Below, in pieces: positions 55,248 to 64,000 of a stretch of 64,000 bases of DNA (position 1 is the first letter of the stretch; the number at the start of each line of letters is the position of its first letter). The DNA lies in the NCBI RefSeq assembly GCF_027922325.1, contig NZ_BSFL01000003.1, positions 124,001-188,000 of the forward strand. Reading direction: 5' to 3'. The notes beneath the pieces are model-generated. The model did no database searches. It was not told where the DNA came from and saw only the letters and a list, made by a program, of their open reading frames with translations. Source of the DNA: Methylopila turkensis (GTDB taxonomy: Bacteria > Pseudomonadota > Alphaproteobacteria > Rhizobiales > Methylopilaceae). Made by a program: the position numbers and the translations under genes.

Positions 55248-56063
55248 ATGGACAGCGCGCCGTCTGGACAGCCCGCCCCTCGGCGCGCCCGACTCCGGTT
55301 CGTCCCGCTTCGGCTGCTGCTGCCGAACCTCGTCACCCTGCTGGCGCTCTGCGCCGGGTTGACGGGCGTCAGGATGGCGATCGAAGGCCGGCTGGAGCTC
55401 GCGGTCTACCTCGTGGTGCTCGCCGGCGCGCTCGACGGCGTGGACGGGCGGCTCGCCCGGCTGCTGAAGGGCACCTCCCGCTTCGGCGCGGAACTCGACA
55501 GCCTCGCCGACTTCGTCAGCTTCGGCGTGGCGCCGGCCCTCATTCTCTACGTATGGGGCCTGAACGGCCTGGGCCATGTCGGCTGGATGGGCGCGCTCGT
55601 GTTCGCGATCGCGGGCTCGCTTCGGCTGGCGCGCTTCAACGTGGCGCTGGACGATCCCAACAAGCCGGCCTGGTCCGGACAGTTCTTCGTCGGCGTGCCG
55701 GCACCGGCCGGCGCGATCGCCGCGCTGCTGCCCATCTATCTGGAATTTCTCGGCTTTCCGCGTGTGCCCGTGGCGCTTCCGGTCGTGCTGCTCTACGTGC
55801 TCGCGATCGCGCTGCTGATGGTGAGCCCGCTGCCGACCTGGTCGGGCAAGCAGTTCGGACGGCGCGTCCACCTCGCCTATGTGGCGCCGCTGCTGATCGG
55901 CGCCGCGCTGATCGTGACCCTGCTGATCAGCTACCCCTGGGCGATGCTGGCGCTGGCGACGCTCGGCTATCTCGGGACGCTGCCCTTCGCCTATCTGCAC
56001 CGCCGACGGCTCGTGGCGATGGATGCGGCGACGAAGGAAACGCCCGCGCCCTTAGAGGGTTGA
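55248..56063 (+). CDS. pssA: CDP-diacylglycerol-serine O-phosphatidyltransferase
   Basis: PssA makes phosphatidylserine from CDP-diacylglycerol and serine. The 271-residue membrane protein carries the CDP-alcohol phosphotransferase motif in DGVDGRLARLLKGTSRFGAE followed by LDSLADFVSFGVAPALILY, with the required aspartates. About seven membrane helices are seen. It forms an operon with psd. The next gene on the plus strand is ureD; a small minus-strand gene lies between. Confidence 0.95.
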   Translation: MDSAPSGQPAPRRARLRFVPLRLLLPNLVTLLALCAGLTGVRMAIEGRLELAVYLVVLAGALDGVDGRLARLLKGTSRFGAELDSLADFVSFGVAPALILYVWGLNGLGHVGWMGALVFAIAGSLRLARFNVALDDPNKPAWSGQFFVGVPAPAGAIAALLPIYLEFLGFPRVPVALPVVLLYVLAIALLMVSPLPTWSGKQFGRRVHLAYVAPLLIGAALIVTLLISYPWAMLALATLGYLGTLPFAYLHRRRLVAMDAATKETPAPLEG

Positions 56064-56073
56064 CGTCGTTTCT

Positions 56074-56265
56074 TCAGCTCTCGCAGGCGGCGACGCGCAG
56101 GCGGAGCGGAGCGGCGGGGTAGGCGTCGCGCAGCATCCGGAGCGCTTCGGCGGTCGTCGCGGGGCGACGGCGGCGGACGTAGTCGCGCATTTCCTCAAGG
56201 CTCAGACCTGCGGTCGCGAAGATCGGCGCGGTCGATGCGAGCGGAGCGACGTAAACGGATGGCAT
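56074..56265 (-). CDS. small uncharacterised protein (63 residues)
   Basis: The product starts MPSVYVAPLASTAPIFATAG and continues with [29 protein letters not shown]. It looks like a short extended N terminus followed by two amphipathic helices. I do not recognise a family. The ATG at 56265 has GAGG 8 bases upstream, and codon use fits the genome; an ATG 42 bp further upstream is possible. Its promoter region faces ureD and holds a four-box TTAA array, which suggests regulated expression. Confidence 0.6.
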   Translation of the reverse strand: MPSVYVAPLASTAPIFATAGLSLEEMRDYVRRRRPATTAEALRMLRDAYPAAPLRLRVAACES

Positions 56266-56309
56266 ATCGGCATCCTCGGCAGAACGGTATGACGATACGG
56301 CCAACATTG

Positions 56310-56347
56310 TTAACGCCCGGTTAATTTCTGGTTAACGCCCAAGTTAA
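56310..56347. promoter_or_regulatory. array of four TTAA boxes, CtrA-like binding region
   Basis: TTAA occurs at 56310, 56321, 56332 and 56344, giving spacings TTAA-N7-TTAA-N7-TTAA-N8-TTAA. The CtrA consensus in alphaproteobacteria is TTAA-N7-TTAA, so two overlapping perfect sites are present. The array also forms a 22-bp direct repeat of GTTAACGCCC (56309-56318, 56331-56340). It lies about 45-80 bp upstream of the small gene at 56265 and 65-100 bp upstream of ureD. Confidence 0.65.
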
Positions 56348-56412
56348 TCCGAGGAAATTCACCCGGACTTGCGGACATCCGAACGCGCGTCGCATCTTTT
56401 TGTTCCGTCAAG

Positions 56413-57264
56413 GTGGAGAAAAAGCCGATTCCGGTCGAGGCGACGAAGGTCCGGGACGACGGACGACAACGCGCCAAGGGCGCGGCGCGGGTCGCGTTCG
56501 CGCGTCGGGGGCCGGCGACGCGGCTCGCGGATCTGGAGCAGGCCGGCGCGCTCCGGGTGCTGTTCCCGCGCCCGGAGCCGGGGACGCCGCCCTGCGCGGT
56601 TCTCGCGAACATCGGCGGCGGGGTTACCGGCGGCGATCGGCTGGACGTCGAGATCGTTTGGGGAGAGGGCGCCGAGGCCTCCGTCACCACCCAGGCCGCG
56701 GAGAAGACCTACCGCGCGGTGTCCGACCCGGCGGTCATCGCGAACCGGCTGACGGTCGCGGCGGGAGCGGTGGCCCACTGGCTGCCCCAGGAGACCATCC
56801 TGTTCGACGGGGCCCGGCTGGAGCGCAGCTTCGACGCCGAGCTTGCGGACGACGCCGAACTGCTCGCCTGCGACAGCTTCGTGTTCGGCCGCTCCGCCCG
56901 CGGCGAGCGGGTGGAGCGGGGCCGCGTCTTCGACCGCTGGCGGGTGCGGCGCGGCGGGCGGCTCGTGTTCGCCGACGCGCTGGAGCTCGACGGCGCAGTC
57001 GCGGATCGGCTCGACCGGCCGGCGGTCGCGGCCGGGGGCCTTGCGACCGCGACGCTGCTGCTCGTCTCGCAGGCCGCCGAAGCCCGACTTTCAGGCTTGC
57101 GCGAGGCCTTCGCCTCGGGCTCCTCTGAGGCGGGCGCGAGCGTGTTCGACGGCTGCCTGGTCGCTCGGTTGGTCGCGCGCGACGCCGCCGCCCTGCGGCG
57201 GGACGTGGCGGCCGCGATCGGCGTCCTGTCCGGCCGGCCTCCGCCGCGCGTCTTCGCGTTCTGA
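56413..57264 (+). CDS. ureD: urease accessory protein UreD
   Basis: UreD (UreH) is the scaffold of the UreDFG complex that delivers nickel and CO2 to apo-urease. The 283-residue protein shows [76 protein letters not shown], and [21 protein letters not shown], all UreD landmarks. It starts with GTG at 56413. It is first in ureD-ureA-ureB-(TA)-ureC; ureE, ureF and ureG are not in this window. Confidence 0.93.
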   Translation: MEKKPIPVEATKVRDDGRQRAKGAARVAFARRGPATRLADLEQAGALRVLFPRPEPGTPPCAVLANIGGGVTGGDRLDVEIVWGEGAEASVTTQAAEKTYRAVSDPAVIANRLTVAAGAVAHWLPQETILFDGARLERSFDAELADDAELLACDSFVFGRSARGERVERGRVFDRWRVRRGGRLVFADALELDGAVADRLDRPAVAAGGLATATLLLVSQAAEARLSGLREAFASGSSEAGASVFDGCLVARLVARDAAALRRDVAAAIGVLSGRPPPRVFAF

Positions 57265-57280
57265 ACGTTCGGGAGCATCG

Positions 57281-57583
57281 ATGAACCTCACCCCCCGCGA
57301 GAAGGACAAGCTGCTGATCAGCATGGCCGCGGTCGTCGCCCGCCGCCGGCTCGAGCGCGGCGTGAAGCTGAACCATCCGGAGGCGGTGGCGCTGATCGCC
57401 GACTTCGTGGTGGAGGGCGCCCGCGACGGCCGCACGGTCGCCGAGCTGATGGCCGCCGGCGCCAAAGTGCTCACGCGCGAGCAGGTGATGGAGGGCGTGC
57501 CCGAGATGATCCACGACGTGCAGGTGGAGGCGACGTTCCCGGACGGGACCAAGCTCGTCACCGTCCACGAACCGATCCGGTGA
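57281..57583 (+). CDS. ureA: urease gamma subunit
   Basis: The 100-residue gamma subunit begins [27 protein letters not shown] and has the expected [47 protein letters not shown] and [12 protein letters not shown]. It packs with beta and alpha into the (abc)3 urease. It starts 16 bp after ureD with a CGGGAGC ribosome site. Its stop overlaps the ureB start by 4 bp. Confidence 0.97.
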   Translation: MNLTPREKDKLLISMAAVVARRRLERGVKLNHPEAVALIADFVVEGARDGRTVAELMAAGAKVLTREQVMEGVPEMIHDVQVEATFPDGTKLVTVHEPIR

Positions 57584-57897
57584 GCAGGCACATGATCCCC
57601 GGTGAAATATTCCCCGCCTCCGGCGACATCGAGCTGAACGCCGGCGCCCCCACCGTGACGCTCGACGTCGCGAACACCGGCGACCGGCCGGTCCAGGTCG
57701 GCAGCCACTATCATTTCGCCGAAACCAACGCCGGCCTGTCCTTCGACCGTGCCAAGGCTCGCGGCATGCGGCTCGACATCGCCGCAGGGACCGCGGTGCG
57801 GTTCGAGCCGGGCCAGACCCGCAGTGTGACGCTGGTCCCCTTCGGCGGCGACCGGAAGGTGTTCGGCTTCCGGCAGGACGTCATGGGACCGTTGTGA
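57580..57897 (+). CDS. ureB: urease beta subunit
   Basis: The 105-residue beta subunit has [70 protein letters not shown] and a C-terminal [17 protein letters not shown]. It starts with GTG in the ureA stop. Unusually, the next genes are a toxin-antitoxin pair and not ureC; ureC begins 734 bp further on. Confidence 0.97.
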   Translation: MSRHMIPGEIFPASGDIELNAGAPTVTLDVANTGDRPVQVGSHYHFAETNAGLSFDRAKARGMRLDIAAGTAVRFEPGQTRSVTLVPFGGDRKVFGFRQDVMGPL

Positions 57898-57918
57898 GTG
57901 TAGGGCGTCAGGCGTAAA

Positions 57919-57951
57919 GTAAGGAAGGATTGCTCGTGTAAGGATTCTTAC
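57919..57951 (+). promoter_or_regulatory. possible autoregulatory operator before the AbrB-type antitoxin
   Basis: GTAAGGA occurs twice (57919-57925 and 57938-57944), 19 bp apart. The second copy is part of the palindrome GTAAG-GATT-CTTAC (57938-57951). The palindrome overlaps the Shine-Dalgarno sequence AAGGA of the antitoxin gene that starts at 57953. VapB/MazE antitoxins commonly bind such sites to repress their own operon. Confidence 0.5.
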
Positions 57952-57952
57952 G

Positions 57953-58219
57953 ATGGGTAGGTTTGACGCGAAGACATCTCTGAAGGGGCAGGCCACCATT
58001 CCCGTTGAGGTGCGCCGCGCGCTTGGACTGGAGCCCGGCGGGTCGGTGCAGTTCGTCGTCGGCGCCGATGGAGACGTGCGCGTGATCGCAAAGACGAAGA
58101 CGATGCGGCATCTCAAGGGGATCTTCGGTCCGACAGCCCAGCCGTTCGACGTCGACGAGGCGATCTACGACACCGTTCGGCGTCGGACTGCGAAAGACCG
58201 GACGGAGCCTGATTTGTGA
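57953..58219 (+). CDS. AbrB/SpoVT-fold antitoxin (VapB type)
   Basis: The 88-residue protein has an N-terminal swapped-hairpin AbrB DNA-binding domain (SLKGQATIPVEVRRALGLEPG, VQFVVGADGDVRVI). A C-terminal tail (about 50-88) should wrap the toxin. It overlaps the PIN-domain gene by 4 bp, the usual antitoxin-first order. The pair lies between ureB and ureC, and its base composition is slightly less GC-rich than that of the urease genes. Autoregulation through the palindrome at its start is likely. Confidence 0.9.
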   Translation: MGRFDAKTSLKGQATIPVEVRRALGLEPGGSVQFVVGADGDVRVIAKTKTMRHLKGIFGPTAQPFDVDEAIYDTVRRRTAKDRTEPDL

Positions 58220-58614
58220 TCGGCGTCGATACCAATGTCCTCATGCGGTATTTTCTCGATGACGACCCAGTTTGGAGTCCGGTTGCGGATCGGTTCTTTG
58301 AAGAGGATCTGACCGCGGAACGTCCCGGCTATGTGAGCCCGCTTACGCTCGCCGAACTCGTGTGGTCCTTGCGGAAGCATCCCGATTACCAAAGGCCGGG
58401 GATGGTCCGGCTGCTCGAAGGCATACTCGCCTTTGAGCATCTCGTGGTTGGGGAGGCCCCCGCCGTGGTTCGGGCGCTTGCCGCTTATAAGGTCGGCGGC
58501 GCCGGCTTCGCCGACTACCTCATCGCCGAACTCAATCGCGACGCCGGAGCCGAATTTACGGTCACGATCGACCACAAGGCTGGCGGCCGCGAACCCTTCA
58601 AACCGCTCGCCTGA
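58216..58614 (+). CDS. PIN-domain ribonuclease toxin (VapC type)
   Basis: The 132-residue PIN protein has the acidic quartet of VapC toxins: Asp in [12 protein letters not shown] (D5), Glu in [10 protein letters not shown], Asp in [12 protein letters not shown], and a final Asp in VTIDHKAGG. VapC enzymes cleave tRNA or rRNA and are inhibited by the partner AbrB-fold protein. The gene is complete. It starts with GTG overlapping the antitoxin, and ureC begins 17 bp after its stop, so ureC translation or transcription must pass through the module. Confidence 0.92.
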   Translation: MIGVDTNVLMRYFLDDDPVWSPVADRFFEEDLTAERPGYVSPLTLAELVWSLRKHPDYQRPGMVRLLEGILAFEHLVVGEAPAVVRALAAYKVGGAGFADYLIAELNRDAGAEFTVTIDHKAGGREPFKPLA

Positions 58615-58631
58615 TCGCGGAGATCCCGCCC

Positions 58632-60344
<1,713 letters not shown>

Positions 60345-60361
60345 GGAAGGTTCTCGGCGTC

Positions 60362-61732
60362 ATGGCGCGCCGCAGCCCTTGTCCCGGCCTCGAGCCGGGA
60401 CCCAGACGCGCCTTCGCTTTCAGAGACGCCGCGACGTTACCGCGCTCGCTTTGGCGGAACCTGTGTTTCTGGGTCCCGGCTCGAGGCCGGGACAAGAAGC
60501 GTGCGGCGGTTTTGCTTGCGTTCCTCGCCTTCGCCGCGCCCGCCCACGCCGAAACCCTTCCCGAGGCGCAGCGGCCGAAGGTCGAGGCCCAGTTCCAGAG
60601 CTGGCTCGCCTCCACCGTCCGTCCCGCCGCGCTGAAGGCGGGCGTGGGCGCCAAGACGATCGACGCGGCGTTCTCCGGCGTCGCGCTGGACTGGTCGCTG
60701 CCCGACCTCGCGCCGCCGGGCGCTCCGCCGCCGCGCGTCCAGCGCCAGCCGGAGTTCTCCGACCCCGCCCGCTACGTCGCCGAGCCCAACATCGCCGGTC
60801 TGCTCCCCGAGGGCCGCAAGCGGCTGTCCGAGAACGCCCGCGTCCTGGCGGAGGTGGAGCGGCGCTACGGCGTTCCGGCCGAGATCGTGGTGGCGATCTG
60901 GGCGCGCGAGTCGCGCTACGGCGGCGCCCCGGTGCGGAACGACGCGCTGAGAGCGCTCGCGACCCTGAGCTTCATGGGCGCGCGCAAGCAGCAGTTCCTG
61001 CCCGAACTGATCGCCGCGCTGAAGATCCTCGACGGCGATCACCTCACGCGCGAGGAGATGCGGAGCTCCTGGGCCGGCGCCATGGGTCAGCCGCAGTTCC
61101 TGCCGTCGAAGTTCCTCGAGAACGCCGTCGACATGGACGGCGACGGCAAGCGCGACATCTGGCGCTCGACCCCCGACGTCCTGGGCTCGATCGGCCGCTA
61201 CCTCCAGCTTCACGGCTGGATCGCGGGCCGCCCTTGGGGCGTCGAGATCGACCTGCCGGCCGGCGTCTCCTGCGCCTTCGAGGGGCCGGACCAGGGCAAG
61301 ACGGTCGCGGAGTGGGTGACGCTCGGCGTGAAGCCGAAGCCGGGCGGGGCGCTGCCGAAGGACCCCGGTCGCCGGGTGTTCCTGCTCATGCCCGCGGGCC
61401 GGGCGGGTCCCGCCTTCCTCGTGTCCGAGAACTTCTACGCGATCAAGAAGTACAACGAGAGCGACCTCTACGCCCTGTTCGTCGGCCATCTCGCGGACCG
61501 CTACGGGCAGGGCCGCCCGATCGCCGGGCGCTGGACCGCGCCGAAGGGCTTCGACCGCGAGGACGTCGCCGCCATGCAGCGGCGGTTGGAGGCGCTCGGC
61601 CACGACGTCGGCACCGCGGACGGGCTCGTCGGCTTCCGCACCCGCGTCGCGATCGGGCGCTGGCAGCAGTCGAAGGGCCTGCCGCCGACCTGCTTCCCCG
61701 ACGCGACGCTGGTGAAGTCCGCGGGACGCTGA
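60362..61732 (+). CDS. lytic murein transglycosylase (MltB family) with repeat-encoded N terminus
   Basis: The 456-residue protein cleaves peptidoglycan between MurNAc and GlcNAc. The SLT_2 domain (about 65-370) carries the catalytic glutamate in IVVAIWARESRYGGAPVRND and the QPQFLPSKFLENAVDMDGDGKRDIWRS segment. A C-terminal peptidoglycan-binding domain follows (about 400-450, DVAAMQRRLEALGHDVG to VAIGRWQQSKGL). The signal peptide (KKRAAVLLAFLAFAAPAHA) begins only at about residue 45. Residues 6-45 are encoded by a palindromic repeat. ATG 60362 with AGGAAGG upstream is the only good start; TTG 60512 would leave a truncated signal. Confidence 0.88.
   Translation: MARRSPCPGLEPGPRRAFAFRDAATLPRSLWRNLCFWVPARGRDKKRAAVLLAFLAFAAPAHAETLPEAQRPKVEAQFQSWLASTVRPAALKAGVGAKTIDAAFSGVALDWSLPDLAPPGAPPPRVQRQPEFSDPARYVAEPNIAGLLPEGRKRLSENARVLAEVERRYGVPAEIVVAIWARESRYGGAPVRNDALRALATLSFMGARKQQFLPELIAALKILDGDHLTREEMRSSWAGAMGQPQFLPSKFLENAVDMDGDGKRDIWRSTPDVLGSIGRYLQLHGWIAGRPWGVEIDLPAGVSCAFEGPDQGKTVAEWVTLGVKPKPGGALPKDPGRRVFLLMPAGRAGPAFLVSENFYAIKKYNESDLYALFVGHLADRYGQGRPIAGRWTAPKGFDREDVAAMQRRLEALGHDVGTADGLVGFRTRVAIGRWQQSKGLPPTCFPDATLVKSAGR
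60378..60496. repeat. palindromic repeat (type 2) inside the 5' coding region of the transglycosylase
   Basis: Perfect 29-bp inverted arms (60378-60406 and 60468-60496, starting CTTGTCCCGGCCTCGAGCCG) flank a 61-bp centre. It is the same family as 41537-41656. Here it is open in the frame of the downstream gene, encoding CPGLEPGPRR at the left arm and FWVPARGRDK at the right arm. It ends exactly where the signal peptide begins. Confidence 0.88.
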
Positions 61733-61887
61733 CCGCGATTTCCGGCGTCGCCGACGCTGTCGTGATCGCGGCCGCCATCGCCAAGCCGCGAACCTGTCGA
61801 CCGCGGCGCGACGGCATGCCACAGTCCGGCGGCCCGGAACTGGCGACGGCCGCGACGGCCGCAGAAGAAACGAACAAGGGAACGTCG

Positions 61888-62892
61888 ATGTCGAACGATC
61901 TTTTCAACCTTACGCGTCGCAGCTTCGGAGGGCTGCTGGGCGGAGCGGCTGGCGCCGCGGCGCTCGGAACGCTCGCCCGGCCGGCGCTCGCGCAGAGCTT
62001 CCCGAGCCGCCCCGTCACCCTGATCGTGCCGTTCGCGCCGGGCGGCTCGACCGACCTCGTCGCGCGCCTCGTGGCGGCGAAGATGGGCGACGCGCTCGGC
62101 CAGCAGGTGATCGTCGACAACCGCGGCGGCGCGGGCGGCAACCTCGGCGCGGGCACGGTCGCGAAGGCCGCCCCGGACGGCTACACCATCCTCATGGGCA
62201 CGGTCGCGACCCACGCGCTGAACCCGGCGCTCTACAAGAAGATCTCCTACAACGCCGAGACCGACTTCGCCCCGATCTCGCTGCTCGTGAACGTGCCGAA
62301 CGTCCTCACCGTCAATCCGAACTTCGAAGCGAAGACGGTGAAGGAGCTGATCGACCTCGCGAAGGCCAATCCCGGCAAGTACTCCTACGCCTCGTCCGGC
62401 AACGGCTCGCCGCTGCATCTCTCGGGAGAGCTGTTCAAGAAGCTCGCCGGCGTCGACCTGGTCCACATCCCCTACAAGGGCTCGGGGCCGGCGCTTGTCG
62501 ACGTGATCGCGGGCCAGGTGCCGATCCAGTTCGACAACATGCCGTCCTCGACCGAGCACATCAAAGCGGGGCGCCTGCGCGCGCTCGGCGTGACGACCGC
62601 GAAGCGGGTGCCGACCTTCCCCGACCTGCCGGCGATCGCCGAGACGCTGCCGGGCTACGACACCTATTCGTGGAACGCGCTGTTCGCGCCGGCCGGCACG
62701 CCGAAGGAGGCGATCGACCGGCTGCACGACGCGGCGGTGAAGGCGGTGGCCGACGAGGCGGTGAAGGCGAAGCTGTCGGACTTCAGCGCCGTCGTCGTCG
62801 GCTCCGGTCCGGACGAGCTCGCGACGCTCGTGAAGACCGAACTCGCGAAATGGGCGCCGATCGTCAAGGATTCCGGCGCACAGATCGACTGA
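61888..62892 (+). CDS. Bug-family (tripartite tricarboxylate transporter) periplasmic binding protein, Tat-exported
   Basis: The 334-residue protein has a twin-arginine signal (LTRRSFGGLLGGAAGAAALG, ending PALAQ). The Bug/TctC binding domain follows: FPSRPVTLIVPFAPGGSTDLVAR, VDNRGGAGGNLGAGTVAKAAPDGYTIL, SSGNGSPLHLSGELFK, VHIPYKGSGPALVDVIAGQVPIQFDN and GRLRALGVTTAKR. Bug proteins bind carboxylates and amides; the ligand cannot be told. No TctA/TctB membrane genes are nearby, which is common for this family. The ATG at 61888 has CAAGGGA upstream. Confidence 0.92.
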   Translation: MSNDLFNLTRRSFGGLLGGAAGAAALGTLARPALAQSFPSRPVTLIVPFAPGGSTDLVARLVAAKMGDALGQQVIVDNRGGAGGNLGAGTVAKAAPDGYTILMGTVATHALNPALYKKISYNAETDFAPISLLVNVPNVLTVNPNFEAKTVKELIDLAKANPGKYSYASSGNGSPLHLSGELFKKLAGVDLVHIPYKGSGPALVDVIAGQVPIQFDNMPSSTEHIKAGRLRALGVTTAKRVPTFPDLPAIAETLPGYDTYSWNALFAPAGTPKEAIDRLHDAAVKAVADEAVKAKLSDFSAVVVGSGPDELATLVKTELAKWAPIVKDSGAQID

Positions 62893-62915
62893 CGCGCGGC
62901 GCGCCTGCGACCGAG

Positions 62916-62947
62916 CGGCCCGGTCCGGCCTCCGCCGGATCGGGCCG
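62916..62947 (+). terminator. GC-rich hairpin after the Bug-type gene
   Basis: Arms of 14 bp (62916-62929 and 62934-62947) with one mismatch close a CTCC loop. There is no U tract. It lies 23 bp after the stop and is probably the 3' end structure of the transcript. Confidence 0.55.
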
Positions 62948-63065
62948 TCCGCGCGAGCGCGTGGCGGATATGAGCGACGCGCGGGGCTTCACAGCCGGCC
63001 CGCCGCGCCCATCTGTGGTACGATGATAAGACAAGGGCCTTCGGGCCACGGGAGTTGAGACGATC

Positions 63066-63890
63066 ATGGCGAAGCTGGCCCGCGCCGAAAGCCATAACCT
63101 GCTGACGCTCGATCCGATCTGGGCGCGTATCCGCGCCGAGGCCGAGGACGCGGTGCGGCGGGAGCCGGAGGTCGCGGCCCTGCTGTTCGCGACCGTGCTC
63201 AACCACGAGACGCTGGAGCAGGCTGTCGGCCATCGCCTCGGCGCGCGGCTCGACCGCGACGAGGTGTCGGGCGACCTGATCCGGCAGACGTTCGGGGAGG
63301 CTGTAGCCGCGGACGGCGAGATCGGCGCCGCGATCCGTGCGGACGTCGCCGCCGTGGTCGACCGCGACCCCGCCTGCACCCGCGCGATCGAGCCGCTGCT
63401 CTACTTCAAGGGCTTCCACGCCATCCAGACCCACCGTCTGGCGCATTGGCTGTGGACCGAGGGGCGTCGCGACTTCGCGCTCTACCTGCAGAGCCTGTCG
63501 TCGTCGACGTTCCAGGTCGACATCCACCCCGCGACCCGCATCGGCCGCGGCCTGTTCTTCGATCACGCCACCGGCGTCGTGATCGGCGAGACCGCGGTGA
63601 TCGAGGACAACGTCTCGATCCTGCACGGCGTCACCCTCGGCGGCACCGGCAAAAGCAACGAGGACCGGCACCCGAAGATCCGCCATGGCGTGCTGATCGG
63701 GGCCGGGGCCAAGATCCTCGGCAACATCGAGGTCGGCCACTGCTCGCGCGTCGCCGCGGGCTCGGTGGTGCTGCACGAGGTCGCGCCCAACGTGACGGTC
63801 GCCGGCGTGCCGGCGCGGGTCGTCGGCGCATCGCCCTGCGCCGAGCCGTCCCGCAGCATGGACCAGATCTTCTACGACGCCGGTCTCTGA
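63066..63890 (+). CDS. cysE: serine O-acetyltransferase
   Basis: CysE makes O-acetylserine from serine and acetyl-CoA, the first step of cysteine synthesis. The 274-residue protein has the alpha-helical N-terminal domain (IWARIRAEAEDAVRREPEVAALLFATVLNH) and the left-handed beta-helix of hexapeptide repeats (IHPATRIGRGLFFDHATGVV, ILHGVTLGGTGK, IRHGVLIGAGAKILGNIEVG), with conserved AGVPARVVG. The C-terminal tail, normally the cysteine feedback and CysK-binding site, is present and ends SMDQIFYDAGL; the usual terminal Ile is Leu. The 173-bp upstream gap holds only the hairpin above. Confidence 0.96.
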   Translation: MAKLARAESHNLLTLDPIWARIRAEAEDAVRREPEVAALLFATVLNHETLEQAVGHRLGARLDRDEVSGDLIRQTFGEAVAADGEIGAAIRADVAAVVDRDPACTRAIEPLLYFKGFHAIQTHRLAHWLWTEGRRDFALYLQSLSSSTFQVDIHPATRIGRGLFFDHATGVVIGETAVIEDNVSILHGVTLGGTGKSNEDRHPKIRHGVLIGAGAKILGNIEVGHCSRVAAGSVVLHEVAPNVTVAGVPARVVGASPCAEPSRSMDQIFYDAGL

Positions 63891-64000
63891 TCCCGCCCGG
63901 CCGTCCCGCCTGCGCCTTGCCTCCGGCGGCGCGGCGTGGCAAGTCGGCGGCCCAGCAGAGACGGTCGCGTCCGCGCCGCGCTCCCTATTCCGACCCATGC
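63891..64000. other. intergenic tail of the window
   Basis: The last 110 bp show no supported gene. An ATG at 63997 could start the next plus-strand gene, but only one codon is inside the window. Confidence 0.4.

Noticed and set aside
60379-61890. One continuous frame from the repeat at 60379 into the Bug-type protein
   Set aside because: It overlaps the transglycosylase in another frame. The Bug-type protein has its own Tat signal, ribosome site and ATG at 61888.

Overview
This window is a gene-dense, GC-rich (roughly 70% by eye) chromosomal segment of an alphaproteobacterium, most likely order Hyphomicrobiales (Rhizobiales). The case rests on gene order and gene types. The long plus-strand block dgt-argS-SPOR-nagZ-scpA-scpB-(ABC ATPase)-tatABC-serS-surE-pcm-nlpD-like, then DUF815 ATPase, yajC-secD-secF-Mth938-like-phytoene-synthase-like, LOG-LysM-Atm1-psd-pssA, is a typical layout for that order. 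An ExoR-type Sel1 protein, a SuhB/MmgR-like small RNA and mosaic palindromic intergenic repeats point the same way. I cannot name the genus. No tRNA, rRNA, IS element, prophage or CRISPR array was seen.

Layout. 1-5.6 kb: 3' end of gatB, a VOC protein, kdsA, a DUF1835 protein, queF and an Ivy-like lysozyme inhibitor. 5.6-12.1 kb: eno, then an accessory stretch of small stress or redox genes. It holds a tandem DUF1428 protein divergent from a MarR regulator, a GST, a DUF2147 protein, an unusual CDF-type transporter, and a zinc-type alcohol dehydrogenase divergent from an HxlR regulator. 12.1-16.8 kb: recO, parC, an AT-rich orphan gene of foreign appearance, and bpt. 16.8-25.7 kb: RDD protein, DsbA-like and M48/TPR periplasmic proteins, an aminotransferase, valS and a Tat-exported OpgG/OpgD. 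25.9-29.3 kb: ilvD overlapping an ExoR homologue, and xth with an sRNA just upstream. 29.6-49.4 kb: erpA, then the core block of cell-envelope, chromosome-segregation and protein-export genes. 49.4-56.1 kb: phytoene-synthase-like, LOG, LysM, Atm1, psd and pssA. 56.1-60.3 kb: a small unknown gene and a urease operon (ureDAB, a VapBC-type toxin-antitoxin pair, ureC). 60.3-64 kb: a lytic transglycosylase, a Bug-type binding protein and cysE.

The observations most worth following are these. (1) SerRS carries an in-frame segment of about 59 codons with low GC and atypical codons, where other SerRS proteins have a short loop between motifs 1 and 2. (2) The AT-rich orphan between parC and bpt ends in DDDIPF, the SSB C-terminal tip that recruits RecO, PriA and other repair proteins, but has no visible OB fold. 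(3) An array of four TTAA boxes at 11/11/12-bp spacing, matching the CtrA motif TTAA-N7-TTAA, lies between the small unknown gene and ureD. (4) A toxin-antitoxin module splits ureB from ureC. (5) A 119-bp palindromic repeat with perfect 29-bp arms lies inside the 5' coding region of a lytic transglycosylase, directly before its signal peptide. (6) The MarR gene appears to be leaderless, with a perfect palindrome in the spacer of its promoter.
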